From Ophiura sarsii (lineage: Eukaryota > Echinodermata > Ophiuroidea > Amphilepidida > Ophiuridae): a stretch of DNA of 64,000 bases. A model generated the notes under the pieces. The model worked only from the letters and a program-made list of their open reading frames with translations, had not been told where the DNA came from and did not search any database. Made by a program: the position numbers and the translations under genes. The DNA lies in assembly GCA_035610835.1 (NCBI GenBank), contig CM069449.1, forward strand, positions 13,960,531 through 14,024,530, in the 5' to 3' direction. How positions within the stretch are numbered: position 1 is the stretch's first letter; the number at the start of each line of letters is the position of its first letter. Of this stretch, positions 1 to 12,200 are shown in pieces.

Positions 1-1081
1 AAATCAAGTTTAGGCACCATTTTGAAATTCAGTCTACGCACCCTCTCGCATGCGGGTGACAACCATTTTAGGTGCAATTTTTTGCAGACGACTTTAGAGC
101 GTTTTTCTACATAGTCCCTGCTATTTAACGGCGAAAAGATAACCGGCTAGAGAGGCAGATGCAGTTGAGCTATACTTGAGCTATATTTGAGTTTATACTG
201 TTTTTCGCAAAAGACGGCTAATACCTTTAAAACCTGCAAGAGAAGGTCAAGAGTTACGATTGCAGTGCATTGTGTGCACATTTTAGAGTCGAAGATAGTG
301 TGCAACTGATCGAGATTCTGAGATGGTCAGTCAAGACAACTTAATATTTTCAAAATTAATATTAAAATTGTAATGTTTTAATTTAATTCACACAAATTTT
401 TTTTGTGTGCTCACGTTGTAAAAATTCTTCTGTCCCATTTGTAGCCTTACATCTTCCGTAATGCCTGTGATAATGTTTAGGGGCAAAAGCGCTTTCGTGA
501 TAATATATCATCATCCTTTGGCTGAAGAGCAGGGGACTAGAAGTTTTCTCTATGTACGTCGGTCTTCAGCAAGAGTGATCATCTGTCACAGTCGTTCTTG
601 AATCATGCTTTCATTGTCCAATTACGTGTTGTATATACATGTAGGTCAATGTACATTGACGACCAGGTCTCCTTCTGGCGACCAGATCGTGCAAGCCTAA
701 CCTTCGGCAATTGGTATGTAGGTGGCATACATTGCTCTTAATCGAGGAGACGGAGCTGAAATATATGTTTAAGGATTCTCAGCTGGCGGCACTTACACGG
801 TGGATAAGAGACTCTGTGTTGGCCATGTCATACATACATTTTGGTTTGGAACATGATCCGTACGTTATTTAAGGATTATCCTGTAGCAAGAGATAGTAGA
901 GGCATTAATTAATGTTGCATTCCATATCTTGAGATTCACTGCCATACAGCAAACGTGTCACACGTGTTGAATAATTTCACTTTTGTTGTGATAGCTAGGG
1001 CTCCTCCACTGACATTCTAACTTCCTGAATGCACACCATGATAAAGTCCTGCATATTTTAAGGTCACTTGCGCCTGATGCC
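1..1081. other. No gene seen
   Basis: AT-rich sequence without a recognisable exon, RNA gene or bounded repeat. Short open frames occur on both strands but have no codon structure or familiar domain. Confidence 0.5.
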
Positions 1082-1175
1082 ATACCCACAGATACCTGAA
1101 ATCTGTGCCACAATATACCCACAGATACCTGGAATCTGTGCCATAATAGACCCAAGATACCTGAAATCCGCCACA
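1082..1175. repeat. 33-bp tandem repeat, about three units
   Basis: Units start at 1082, 1115 and 1148 with a core near ACCCACAGATACCTG followed by AATCTGTGCC. The third unit is degraded. Overlapping short minus-strand open frames are produced by the repeat. Confidence 0.75.
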
Positions 1176-1733
1176 TGGCTGATAGTATCCCAATATACCT
1201 GGAGTGTTAGGTGAGGACTGCATCAGTTGGCAGTCATCTACTCTGTTTTGGATATGCTAATTGAATGATGAGGCCAAGGTCTTTTGCTGCTGTAGCAGTA
1301 TATGTCAGCTGAGCTCACATAATTGTGGTCTCAAGTAAGGTGAAGTCATCTGCAAAATGTAGGTCGTTTTAGAACAACGACAGGATGCCGTCTCGAGGAA
1401 AGTAGATGTGTCACAACTCCTCAAGATCACATTTTTTTTGTATATAAAGAGCAAATGTGAACAATAGCCCAACAGACATTAACAAAGTTAATGAACTGAG
1501 TGATTACAAATCAAACGGGTAACTCTCAACAGAGAGAGCTCTGATGGGCCAATCAATTGGTTCACTGCAACTCAGAAAATAATCAAAAATACAAGTAAAC
1601 ACAATTGGGCTAGTAAAAAAACCCAATGAAAGTGGCGTGGGACAGGAATAGGATAAACACCCAAACATAGAGAATAACATCAAAAAATAAGAAAAAAATA
1701 ATAAGCTGGAGGTCACTGATACATTGTGAGAGC

Positions 1734-1928
1734 TTAGCCAACATACTCTGAAGAGTTGGAGAGAAAATGTCTGTTAACACGACATTTAAAAGATTGTAGC
1801 CCTTCCTCTTGGATGTTGCCAACAACATTGACTGAAAGACTGTTCCACAGTGGAACAGCTGTATGGATGAAACTTCTGTCTAAGCAGCAAGTTCTGGCAG
1901 GCGGCAGTGAAAGGGCATGATCTGGCAT
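1734..1928 (-). pseudogene. LINE reverse transcriptase C-terminal relic
   Basis: The minus-strand translation contains FIHTAVPLWNSLSVNVV and later SFKCRVNRHFLS. This resembles the final part of non-LTR retrotransposon ORF2 proteins, where a W-N-x-L motif is followed by a short phenylalanine-containing helix. No reverse transcriptase core lies upstream, so this is a 5'-truncated dead copy. Clade unassigned. Confidence 0.5.
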
Positions 1929-2212
1929 TGCAACACTTGAACTCGTAGCACAACGTTCATGAACATACGCAAATGGTCTTCAAATAATAAGGATGGTAAA
2001 TGTATGCTTTGTTATGATGATTCAATGGAAGACTTAAGACAGTCTTATTTACATGTAGATCACTGAATGAGATAAGGGTCGAGGAATATATCAAACTCGA
2101 AAATAACCTATGCAACGATGGTTTTAGTGATGTTTGGCTGGAATTTATTATCAGTAATCTGGACTCAAAATTGTATATTATGCTAGGTTGTCCAATTAAT
2201 ATCACCACGCCT

Positions 2213-2323
2213 TACAGACACACTAAAGCTGCCCGTTCTGCATATGCTATCCTTGACCAATTCTGCAAATCATACCTTAAACGTGCGTGGGCTGTTAGAT
2301 GTAATATTATGAACTCAAAGTGA
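2213..2323 (+). pseudogene. Unassigned coding-like relic
   Basis: An open stretch reads KAARSAYAILDQFCKSYLK, then RAWAVR, and ends in TGA at 2321. The composition looks protein-like and it lies just upstream of a retroposon tail, so it may be a retroelement C-terminus. The family is not recognised. Confidence 0.25.
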
Positions 2324-2389
2324 ATCTATTGAGAGTTGAGACTATTGTATACATGACTATATAATAATTTTTAATGTTCTTTCGTTTTT

Positions 2390-2491
2390 GTCAATTATTG
2401 TATGTATATATTATGAACGCACCGTCGGGTAGACGGGTGCCACTGTTGTAAAAGTGTATGTTCAAATAAATAAATAAATAAAATAAATATG
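2390..2491 (+). repeat. Retroposon 3' tail with (AAAT)n
   Basis: A short GC-richer segment (GAACGCACCGTCGGGTAGAC) is followed by an A-rich stretch and AAAT/AAATA repeats ending near 2491. A unique segment with a simple A-rich tail is the usual 3' end of a LINE or SINE. Confidence 0.45.
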
Positions 2492-2649
2492 GTGTGGAGA
2501 GCAATGCAGCTAAATCTTGTGGGCATTGGTTGGTGTGCATTTTGTACAATACTGTGGCTGCTGCTACCTGTCGCCTGTGAAGTAGACTTGTGATGCTGAG
2601 ATGCGATAGACTGGAATACTGCTCTCGAATACTTTAAGAACCCCAAGAC

Positions 2650-3356
2650 CTGATGTACAGCTTTGATCTAAAATCAGGATATCATCATTTTGACATCTTT
2701 CGTGATCATTGTCAGTTTTTGAGTTTTAGCTGGGAGCTGGATGGTGTATAGTCAAATTCTTTTCGTCCCCACAATCATAGAAAAAAGGTGTTCGAACACT
2801 GACCCTAATTGCCATGCTTATTGGACCATAACAGGCACGCTATTTGAGTCACGTGAAAATCAAAACTTGTTTCTGGTAGCCTGAAGTATCCCCTTACTCA
2901 TATCCCTCCCCCTTCCCCACCGATCAATGTTGCGAGGCCCTGTGCTGATGGTGGGCAAATTGTGGGATTCAACATTGATCAGGGGGAAGGGGGAATACTT
3001 TACATTACATCTACAAAGTGTTCGAACACTTTTTTCTAACATTGTAGTACTGCCGTTTGGCCTTTCTACTGCTCCGTACGTTTTTACAAAGTGTCTTAGA
3101 CCTCTTGTCAGGCATTGGAGGAAGAAAGGGTATTTTGTACTTGTATTTTTGGATGATGGGTGGTGTAGATCCGAATCTCTAGATAAGTGTGCTGTCATTA
3201 CCAATTAGACAAGTCTGTTTGGCTAGGATTGTCTTGGGATTCTGGATCTATTGGAGCCATCAAACGCAGAATTGATGATATTTTTGAATGCATCGGTCAA
3301 TTAACAGTTAAATTCCCGTCGGTTTCTGCTAGGCAGTTGGCAGGGAAAATAATCTA
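2650..3356 (+). pseudogene. DIRS-like reverse transcriptase remnant
   Basis: Three broken reading-frame segments fit one reverse transcriptase. The first reads LMYSFDLKSGYHHFDIF (about 2651-2750). The second, from about 3040, reads LPFGLSTAPYVFTK, then FLDD. The third (about 3205-3356) reads SVSARQLAGK. The order D-L-K-x-x-Y-x-H, L-P-F-G-L-x-x-A-P, L-D-D is typical of DIRS and Ngaro tyrosine-recombinase retrotransposons and close to Ty3-type enzymes. Stops and frameshifts separate the pieces, so the copy is inactive. A recombinase-like fragment at 4275-4456 may belong to the same element. Confidence 0.55.
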
Positions 3357-3435
3357 AACTATTTGCCGTTATTCTTAGATAGATGAAAACCGATTGGTAT
3401 CCTCTATATTCAGTATTGAATCTAAGCAGTTTTGC

Positions 3436-3942
3436 TAAATATTGCCGTTTGGCTCACAGCATGTGTATACGATTGATAGCAGACTACGATGGTTACAGTT
3501 TAGAATTAACCATTTTATTTTACCAACAAATAAATGGCTGCATAAAATTGGTATTGTTACAAGCCCAAATTGTTTGAGATGCAAAATTGAGATCGAAACT
3601 CTTGACCACATTTTTATCACTTGCCCTGATGTTGTTAAATTTTGGAATGATTTAAAACAGAAGTGGAATGATTTGTTTGACAATATCACTAATGTTGAAA
3701 AACTATTCGGTATATTTAATCATGATGATGATGATGATGATGAGTGGTTAATGAGGAACCAGCTTCTCTTAATGGCCCGCAGATATATTTGCATCTGCAA
3801 ATATAGGGGGTCCTCTCTGTCGATCGGTGTCTTTGACATAGTAATCAGAGACACTGCTCGACTAGAGGGGACCCTAGCGAGACAAAGAGGGAGGCTGGGA
3901 TTTCATTACATGAAATGGGATAAAGTAGGTATTTACACTTAA
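3436..3942 (+). pseudogene. LINE ORF2 C-terminal fragment with zinc-binding region
   Basis: An open frame of 166 codons starts mid-domain. It contains SRLRWLQFRINHFILPTNKW, then NCLRCKIEIETLDHIFITCP and FWNDL. This matches the zf-RVT region at the end of Tx1/L1-type LINE proteins, with C-x2-C and H-x-x-x-x-C spacing. A (GAT)n run encodes six aspartates near 3721. The probable 3' UTR has a (TC)n run near 3993-4010 and reaches about 4110. The reverse transcriptase core is missing. It interrupts DIRS-like sequence, so it may be a nested insertion. Confidence 0.6.
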
Positions 3943-4274
3943 ATTGGTTTGGTACAACAAGGGGTTTAAGTTTTAATGATTCATAGTGAATTCTCTCTCT
4001 CTCTCTCTCTTTTGTTTTTGTGTTGTTACTTGTATGTATTTATATATGTAAAATAAAAGGTCAGCCCTTTTTCTTGTTGGGTTCTGACAGAAAACAAAAA
4101 TGTGTATACGATTGCTGATGTACTCTGTACTAAATTGACACATTGTGTCATGCTACGATAATTTATATCATCAACTTGAACGATTGTTCAGTTTTTATGA
4201 ACCTTTGTTTCAATCAATTCAGTTTTGATATCTACGTATGTTGATATTTCTAACTAAGACAGGTGTCTTCTTTT

Positions 4275-4456
4275 GTGATTTGTTCATTCACAGGAATATA
4301 ACTAACAGTAAAACACTTCAGGAAGTTTTGATGGCCTCCAGAGCACCCAGTACTGTGATTAAATACTAGAAGGCTTTCGCCGCCTGGAAGTCGTGGTGTA
4401 CAGATAACAAAGTGTGTGAACTTCCTGCCCAACCTTTAGACATTTCAAGGTACTAT
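4275..4456 (+). pseudogene. Tyrosine recombinase N-terminal remnant
   Basis: The plus frame reads LMASRAPSTVIKY, a stop, then KAFAAWKSWCTDN and ELPAQPLDISRYY. The pattern A-P-S-T-V-x-x-Y, A-F-x-x-W-K-x-W, L-P-A is the SAM-like core-binding domain of tyrosine recombinases from DIRS or Crypton elements. The frame is cut by the element that begins at 4459. Confidence 0.45.
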
Positions 4457-4458
4457 TA

Positions 4459-5783
4459 CGAGGGTCGTTCAATAAATAATGAAAGTGATCATGGTATGGG
4501 ATGCATGAGTGATTCTATTGAGGGATAATGTGATCAATACAAAGTATGAACCTTTGTCTTTCAAACAATACACTTTTGGATTGTTAGATACCTTTGGTTA
4601 TGTAATGTCATTAACATAAACACAATAGGTTTCAGACACTGACTGAAATTTGTCAATTATTTGGCTGGATATGTAATATGTTGAAAATGGGTTGATTGAT
4701 ACATTTGCGTATATCTTGGCAATGCAAGCATAAAAACAGATAACACTTGGCACATAGTTAGAAGTTAGAACACACACTTATCTCTGCTTGACACTCTTTT
4801 TTAGATCGGAATTCCTTAATACAAACAAGAAGGGACCATCTGAAATGCGCTTCTATTTAGCCAAATCCGCAATAATATACCTTAGAAAACAACAAAGGAT
4901 AAAGAACAATGGAGGGATCATAATTTAGTAAATTGTTGTGGGATGTAAAGCAATAATAGTGGGGATTTCAAGAGGAGCTGTTCATAAAATTTCCTCAAAC
5001 CATTGAAATTATGTGACGATTACTTTAACAATACATATATAATAGCTCTAAAGATAACAGTAATAAGAGAGGTTGTGGCAGCCATCTTTGATTGATACAT
5101 TCAATCATGTATATCTTTATTTTGACTATCACAATATTTAAACACATTGATTTAAGCATTTTTCATTATTTCTGATTAGAATTTGAAGGCACAGTAAGCT
5201 TTTATCTGGTAAATTTCATGATTTTAGCCATCTGTGGCCCTGTTCAAAATGATCTGCCGTGTGCGCAGTTAGCTATCATATGGATCTCCCAAACTGGTTA
5301 ATTGCTTGGATTTTTCCTAAATTGTTTGATTTTCCGCAATATTAGTGATTCGCTGACTGGGCATTTTTCAATGAAAATTGGCTATTTGAAATACTGATAT
5401 TTGTATACTTTTTATTCGATTGCCTCTCCTTACTTTTTCCTTTTATACTACATATATCAAATTACACAGGGATTAAAGTTATTGTCTTTTTTATCATACT
5501 TACGCGAAAAAATGGGATTTACCTGCTTCTGGCGTCATGCTATGCAATCTTCTTACCACATGTTTCAAACAAATAATTCAAATTTCCCGCCAAATAACTG
5601 ATTTAGCAGAGTCCCAAGTGTACTTACTTTGAGACAATGCTATGACGTCATTAGTTCACACTTATAAATCCAAAACTGTATTGTTTGAAAGATAAAGGTT
5701 CATACTTTGTATTGATCACATCAATAGAATCACTCATGCATCCCATACCATGATCACTTTCATTATTTATTGAACGACCCTCG
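4459..5783. mobile_element. Mariner-like non-autonomous TIR element, 1.3 kb
   Basis: Both ends carry CGAGGGTCGTTCAATAAATA in inverted orientation, and similarity between the arms continues for roughly 130 bp. TA dinucleotides flank it at 4457-4458 and 5784-5785. Termini of the type GAGGGTCGTTCAATAA with TA duplication are characteristic of mariner/Tc1. No transposase frame is visible. It is inserted in the recombinase relic. Confidence 0.75.
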
Positions 5784-5982
5784 TATCTATATATTTGTAC
5801 GGAGATGTTCTTTTCCGCACCTTCGATTGACTTCAAATTTTCTGTGCGAGTGTGTATGGGTCCCACGACGAACCAGTTTATGTTTGATTTTTTTAAAATT
5901 TGGGTTAGATTTTGTGAAATTCAAGGTTTTTTTAGCCCGTTGCTACGTTATTGCTACACGCCGCTGGATTTTAAGGATGTAT

Positions 5983-6230
5983 GGGGTAGGGCCTACCTGA
6001 TCAAAGACACCTACCTGAGTGGTTATTTCCTGTCTTATTATGGGATACCTATAATAATATTTAGCGTTTCTGGGTAGGCTTTAATAAGATCCCTGGATTA
6101 TTAAGGGCGCCGTGGCACCGATATTAGGAATATGGGCACTTGGAGTATCAAGGATCTCTTGCTATTTCACATAGCCTATACGCTTTGATCATGTTGACGA
6201 CTAACCGTAATCTTCTATACCATATACACT
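5983..6230. repeat. Degenerate repeat with GTAGGGCCTACC palindrome
   Basis: Diverged short modules include GGATTATTAAGGGCGCC and GGGTAGGGCCTACCTGATCA. They match, in inverse orientation, the array at 11095-12400, and resemble the segment next to the hairpin at 55591. Confidence 0.45.
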
Positions 6231-6475
6231 CTATGGGGTATCTGAAGTAGGTAGAACATTTTTTGGGTGTATGGGGTAACTATAACATTGTTCCCCCTCC
6301 TAAATAGGGTATTGAAATTGGGTCCGATATTCAAAGATAGCACAAAACTCAGATTTCTGTAAACAAAGTCTATTTCAAATAAAGAAAAAAAAGAATTCAG
6401 ATCTATAATTTTGAACTCATTATATATGCCCATTTTGCTACAAATCATGAAGGTAATCGAATTTAGATCATAATA

Positions 6476-6523
6476 CTCAGCTAGCGAGGACCCGAGCGTA
6501 GCAAGGGTACCCGCTAGTGAGTT
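6476..6523. other. Two-stage hairpin, CTAGCG...CGCTAG type
   Basis: The outer stem pairs ACTC...GAGT and CTAGCG with CGCTAG; an inner stem pairs GGACCC with GGGTACC. It is the same architecture as 11007-11042 and 55591-55630 with different inner stems. This may be the terminal hairpin of a Helitron-like element, which is inference. Confidence 0.5.
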
Positions 6524-6530
6524 TATATAA

Positions 6531-8257
6531 GGAAAACAAAATTGTTTGATTGTCCTCGTCCACCCGACCCTTTTAATCATTCCGACCCAAACAAAAAAAT
6601 AAATAATAAAAATTTCAATTTTTGTTGTTGAAAATTTAATTTTTTTACAAATATTACCGTACTGAAGCGTGTACAGTCCCACCCTTTTTTACCCCAAAAT
6701 ATACGTAAATTAGGGGGTGGGACTTAAAGGTAGATGTTCCGATTTTCAACTTTAAGTTTTCTATTCTACATGAAAGGTCATCCTTAAAAAAAGTCGTGTT
6801 CCAAAGTTTGAGTTGCATAGCTCTAATGGTTCTTATTTTAGACGCACAAGATGCTGTGAACTGTACCCATTGATTAGTACACAAACTATATCGGTGGTTA
6901 CCACCATTCGCGGTAATTCAACGCTATTTCATCGATTTCTCTGTAATTATACCGATTTAGGCCATCAAATTTCAGTATGATGATGAGGAAAAATACGAGC
7001 TTTCATATGATATGAAAATCTCCGTATGTTTGAAATAATTCTGTGTTACGAAAATGTGATCGGGTCATCTACCTTTAAATCGGGTGCATGGGCATTAAAA
7101 TCTAGATTTTACAATTTGAACTAACAAATTTTTGTTACAAAACACAAGGAAATACAGGCATTATTTCGCTCACTAGTCACGATGGATTTTATAATTGTTT
7201 ACATCTTCTTATGATGCATTAATTTGTTATATGATTCCTTGTGTCTGTGGTGCACCATTAGTTTTATTCCAAGTAATTTTTGTTGGTGCCTTTTCGTAAT
7301 ACTCGGCGGCATTGGAATAAGACTAGCATCAAAAGTGACTTAATGATTATAACATCGCCCGACTTGTGCAGAAACCGACAGTAAGCATTCAGCGCATGTA
7401 TACATATGTAAAGCAATGGGGAAATAGATTCTGACAAAAACACAATATGAACTGTTGATACCTGAGGATCTATCCTACTTTTTTAGTTATTGGAAGATGA
7501 AACTCAATCTTTGTAGGTTTGTCTTTGACGGGTACGTGGTCAAATCAAGTAGGGAATCTTTTTGCGTCACTTTTTGCTACCAATATCATTGCAAATCTTT
7601 AAAAGTGTTGTCGCATTTCGAGATGCTATACGCCAGTTAAACCGAAGGCTATACTTGGTGTTATGCACTCTGCAGGTTATTGCGGGGGATGATTTCTACT
7701 CCCAGACCCAGTGTGTTTGAGGGAACATGCGGGGGAACACGTAGTGCGGGATAGATACGGGTCCTGTTATACGCATGTATAGAATGATCCGTGTCACGTA
7801 AGAGAAATTGCACGGGATAACTCATGCCTACTTTTAATAAAGTTCAATGATGTTTGTGTCCGGCTGAGTTACTGAAAGTTATTTTCCTAAGGCTTGTACA
7901 CTACTTTTTACCCCTGGGACTTACGACGGGTGCCCACCGTAGTCTAAGATATCAGCTTAATTAGCGGTTGGGACTTAAATCGAGTATGGGACTATACACG
8001 CGTCAGTACGGTAGTCGAAAATCAAAATTTTAATTTTTTAATTTTTGAAAAAATAAAAATACTCATCAAAATGTTAAAGATTTTGTTCCCAATTTTGGTT
8101 ACCACAATACAACAAGTACATCTCATTTTACTTTTGGTGCCTGATAAAGGCAAAGTGAGAAAAAACACACCAAAAAACCCAAACAAACTTTTCCTGACCG
8201 ACCGACCTACCCAACTTTTAAAAGTGATCTATGGACAATCAAACAATTTTTTTGGCC
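6531..8257. mobile_element. Harbinger-type MITE, split by a nested element
   Basis: TAA trinucleotides flank it at 6528-6530 and 8258-8260. The right end is GGCC preceded by a run of T and inverted ATTGTTTGATTGTCC; the left end is a mutated GGAAAACAAAATTGTTTGATT. Without the nested insertion it aligns, inverted, with the intact copy at 10091-10487. A TWA target duplication and a GGCC terminus fit PIF/Harbinger. Confidence 0.75.
6657..8011. mobile_element. TIR element nested in the Harbinger MITE
   Basis: Inverted termini CCGTACTGAAGCGTGTACAG and CCGTACTGACGCGTGTATAG are flanked by TA at 6655-6656 and 8012-8013. The split halves of the host rejoin when it is removed. It is 1355 bp with no transposase frame; TA duplication suggests Tc1/mariner or a related family. 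Confidence 0.7.
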
Positions 8258-8300
8258 TAATTCAGGTGCTCCTTACCCAGGAGTTGAAAGTGCCCACACA

Positions 8301-8482
8301 TTTTGTCATACTAGTTTTATTATATTCCTCATACAATTCCCTAGGAATATTTTTTGTTGTTGTTGAAAATCTTTATTAATTTTTGAATTATAGACCAAAA
8401 AATAATAACGATTTTCAAAAAAACAACAACCCCCGATTCCTAGGGAACTGTATGAGGAATATAATAAATCTAGTATGACAAA
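8301..8482. mobile_element. Hairpin MITE, about 180 bp
   Basis: TTTGTCATACTAGTTTTATT at the left is matched by its inverted, slightly diverged counterpart ending near 8482; ATTCCTCATAC and TTCCCTAGGAAT are also mirrored. Arms are about 75 bp. Target duplication was not resolved. Confidence 0.5.
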
Positions 8483-8813
8483 ATTTGACAAAATATATTT
8501 TGAGTTATCTTTGCAGAACCTAAAATGGGTCAAAAAATGTAAATTTTATGATTTTTTTCAAAAATGGTCAATTTCGTGATCATGGTTGGATTCATTGAAC
8601 CCTTTCCTACAAAAAATGTACACTTTTATATAGATTAAATGAATAATGAAGAAGTTACGGCAGTTTTACGGAGGCTGTACCTGAAGGTGCACAGCCCCCT
8701 TAATAATGACATGGTTTCCTTTCAGAGGGGTGGGAGGAGGGTATGCTCTATGGAAAATGGTTTATTTTCGTTAGAGCCGTGCGATTTTAGAAAATAAGTT
8801 CCCTTTCTTACAG

Positions 8814-8910
8814 GATTCGGGATCATTTCTCATCGAGCATACTGCACAACACCAATCCACTAAATGTGTACAAATGCTGATTTCACATCATAACCTGATC
8901 ACAGTCTGCC
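8814..8910 (+). other. Probable 5' leader of the hydrolase gene
   Basis: A pyrimidine-rich acceptor (CCCTTTCTTACAG) ends at 8813, 97 bp before the ATG, so the first coding exon may be preceded by a spliced non-coding exon. No convincing TATA box or initiator was found. Confidence 0.3.
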
Positions 8911-9265
8911 ATGAACAAAATGAGGGACCTATACCAAGGATATGACTACGAGGTATTGAACGAGAAAACCACGTTGCTGAGCAAACACCGCTACTTCACC
9001 GGTGCCTACGGGAAACCCCGAAGAGGTCGGCTTTGCTACTGCTATCTGTTCATCGTGGGCCTCCTGGTGTTGCTGTCGATCCTGTTCTTGATGCTATGGA
9101 TGTACTCCAACAAGAGTCAAGGGATCAAGTTCTATGAAGTCATGGAAGAGCAAACGCATTATGCGAGTAATAAAGCAACGCTGGTGAGGATCCCGCCTGA
9201 ATTGGCCAATCGGAACGGAGCATTCTGCCTGGATGGATCTGTGCCATCTTACTATTTCAGAGAAG
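8911..9265 (+). CDS. Hydrolase exon 1: cytosolic tail, TM anchor, start of ectodomain
   Basis: ATG at 8911; a second ATG at 8920 is possible. It encodes residues 1-118: a polar tail, PRRGR just before the membrane, the span CYCYLFIVGLLVLLSILFLM, then a stem and the start of the fold (NGAFCLDGS). The exon ends with G before GTAGGT, phase 1. Confidence 0.85.
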
Positions 9266-12200
9266 GTAGGTGATCAGTGCCCTGGGGAGGGGGGCGGTAC
9301 TTAGTGGATATGTGGCGCTTGTAAAACACATACAAGCGTACGTTCGTAAGATTGATCATTCTGAATTCTCTCTACTACCATTTATTATTTGTAATGTAAC
9401 CTATCGTTTGCTGTGCTCACAGTCCATCCAGTTAACCCTGTAGGGCACAAGGGAGGGACAGACCCGACGTGCGGCGCACCAAAGGGGAATGGGGCTCCTA
9501 TCGTTAACCACTGCTGGACATTTGAGGGTCCAATTTAGATTGAGCCCTGCATGGCTATAAAGCCGCCTTCGCCATGTGATATTAGAGAGAATTGAAATTG
9601 ATCAGATAAGAAAAACACAGGGTATAAGCTTGACTGCACACAAATGTATAGGCGGTATCTTTTACCATTGTGAAGTGTATGCACAGAGGCTGTACGTGAC
9701 TGTATAATCGTATACGCGTGTACATGTTTTGGATATGAGGTTACAGGGATGTGCCGCCAATTAGGATCCCATTTTTCACCCTCTGGTAAATGAATGACCG
9801 TACCCCTTTCGCAAAAATAAAAACGAGTTCAAAATGTGCAAAGGACCAAAAGTTTCGCTCAACAAATTTCCAATTTTACACTAACACTAATCCCATCTCC
9901 TATTACTGTAAAACACAAATATTTCACGGATACTTTATTTCGTGAATTTAAAATTACTGTTATTTTAGCGGGCACTTAATTTTGTGAATCTGGAAATATT
10001 ACTGTTACTTTCAATGCAAAATTGTCAGTTTCGTGGGTATTTAATTTCATGAAATTAAGTGGTTTAACAGTATGATATATTATTGCCTAAGGCCAAAAAA
10101 AAATTGTTTGATTGTCCATAGATCACTTTTAAAAGTTGGGTAGGTCGGTCGGGAATTTTTTTTTCTTTTTCTCACTTGCCCTTTTTCAGGTACCAAAAGT
10201 AAAATGAGATGTACTTGTTGTGGTAACCAAAACGGGGAACAAAATCTTTAACATTTTAATGAGTATTTCTATTTTTTCAACACTTGAAAAAAAAATGAAA
10301 AAAATGAAAAATTAATTTTTGGCTAATATTTGTAAAAAAATGAAATTTTCAACAACAAAAAAATTATTTAAAAAAAAAAATTAAAAAAATTAAAAAAAAA
10401 GAAAGAAAAAAAAGAAGGTTTTTGGGTCGGAATGATTAAGAGGGTCGGGCGGACGAGGACAATCAAACAACTTTTTTGTTGTTGGCCTAACCCTACTTTC
10501 TTCCTTTTTCTCAATCTATTATAATATACAGGTGAGGGTGAAGGCAAACGATCATGGATGGTGTACCTCTCTGGCGGCGGCTGGTGTTGGGACTTGAATG
10601 ATTGCTATCTAAGGAGCTACAAATACCTGGGTTCCTCAAAGAACCTACCACCGCATAGGGATCTGACGGGAATTGGCTCGGACAATGCTAGTGTGAATCC
10701 AGACTTTTACAATTGGAATGTTGCCGTAGTGAATTACTGTGATGGGGCATCATTCTCAGGTAGCTAGAGCACTCTATCAGCCCTTTTATGGCAAAAGGAT
10801 GTATCTTATATGTGCTTTCCTAATGGAATACTTCCTTTTAACATGGATTGTGTTAACTTGGTTCAATAATCCTCACTTAGGAAAAGGTTGCAACTTGTAA
10901 AGACAATAAAAGTAATATACTGCCTTTTACCACTACATGAATTTTGAAGAAAAAAGCTAATTTTGATCATGTTAAAAGGAAGTATATTGTTAGGAAACTA
11001 CATATACTAGCGGGCACCAGCGCTTCGCGCTGGACCCGCTAGAAGATTTCACGGGGAATAAGTAAACAAAGCGTAAGAAAATTTGATACAATAATATCAA
11101 GAACATGTTCTACATGTATACATAATCCAAACGGGGCCCTAAATAATCCGAATATCGCAGGTGCTTTTGATAATCCAGGTACATTGCCTTAATCTAGGTA
11201 GGCCTACGTTTGTGTTTCCAGATACCTATGTAGGCCTCCCATGAGACCTGAAATGCAGGTACCCGTTGTCCCATTATATCCAGGGACCCCATAGGCCTAA
11301 GCCCTACCCCCTAATCCAGTTACCCTAGGTGCCCTTAATAATGCACCGGATACCACATTATCAAGGTAGGCCCACTGCAGTGTGCCGTTATCTCGAGATA
11401 CCCAGGTGCCCATACTTTATCATAGTCAAGTAAATTAAACGCGGGTGCCGAAGATAGCGGACAGTAAAAGTCATATCACAATAGGCAGAGGTGAGTAATA
11501 TCAAAGCGTTATAAATGTTTATATAAATATCAAGAGTATGTCCTTAAATAATTCAGGTACTAAAGTGCCCTTGATATAATGTAAGTGACATGGTGCCCTT
11601 AATACACCATGAGCCTAGGCCCAATGTGCTCTTAAATAATACAGATACCCAAGTTCCTAATCCAAGTAGGCCTACTCCATCAACGTGTTCTTAATACCCC
11701 AAGTTATACTCATGTCAGCGCATGTCTCTACCTATTTTGTACCCCAAATAATAAAAAGTTGAATTTTAATGTCAAAATTGAAAGTTACTTAAAATTAGCT
11801 TTTAAATGTCTCCCCCGATTCTTTTATTGCCCCGCCACCCCGTTTTCCTCCTTTAACATTTTGGTGCTGGTGCAAGTGTCGCCACTGCCCATATGCACAT
11901 ACTGTATCCAGGTAATTCAGTAGGCCTACGTTCTGAGCGTTATAGTTTTATAGTCGGTCGTTTAGTTTTATGGTCGGCGGAGTCTATCATCAAGATCACT
12001 TGTACCATTCCACGCTTGTACTTGAGCACAATGTGTGCCATCCGGGTTTTGTTTGGCCTATTTACATTAAATACATTATTCCTCCAATAGGCATGTGGGG
12101 CCTTAACGTATAGTATGTATAGTCCCTTTATCATGTTTTTGCTGTGTTCTATAAAGCCTCCCGAGATACTACCTGAGTGTTTTTACACCCGTTAAAATCC

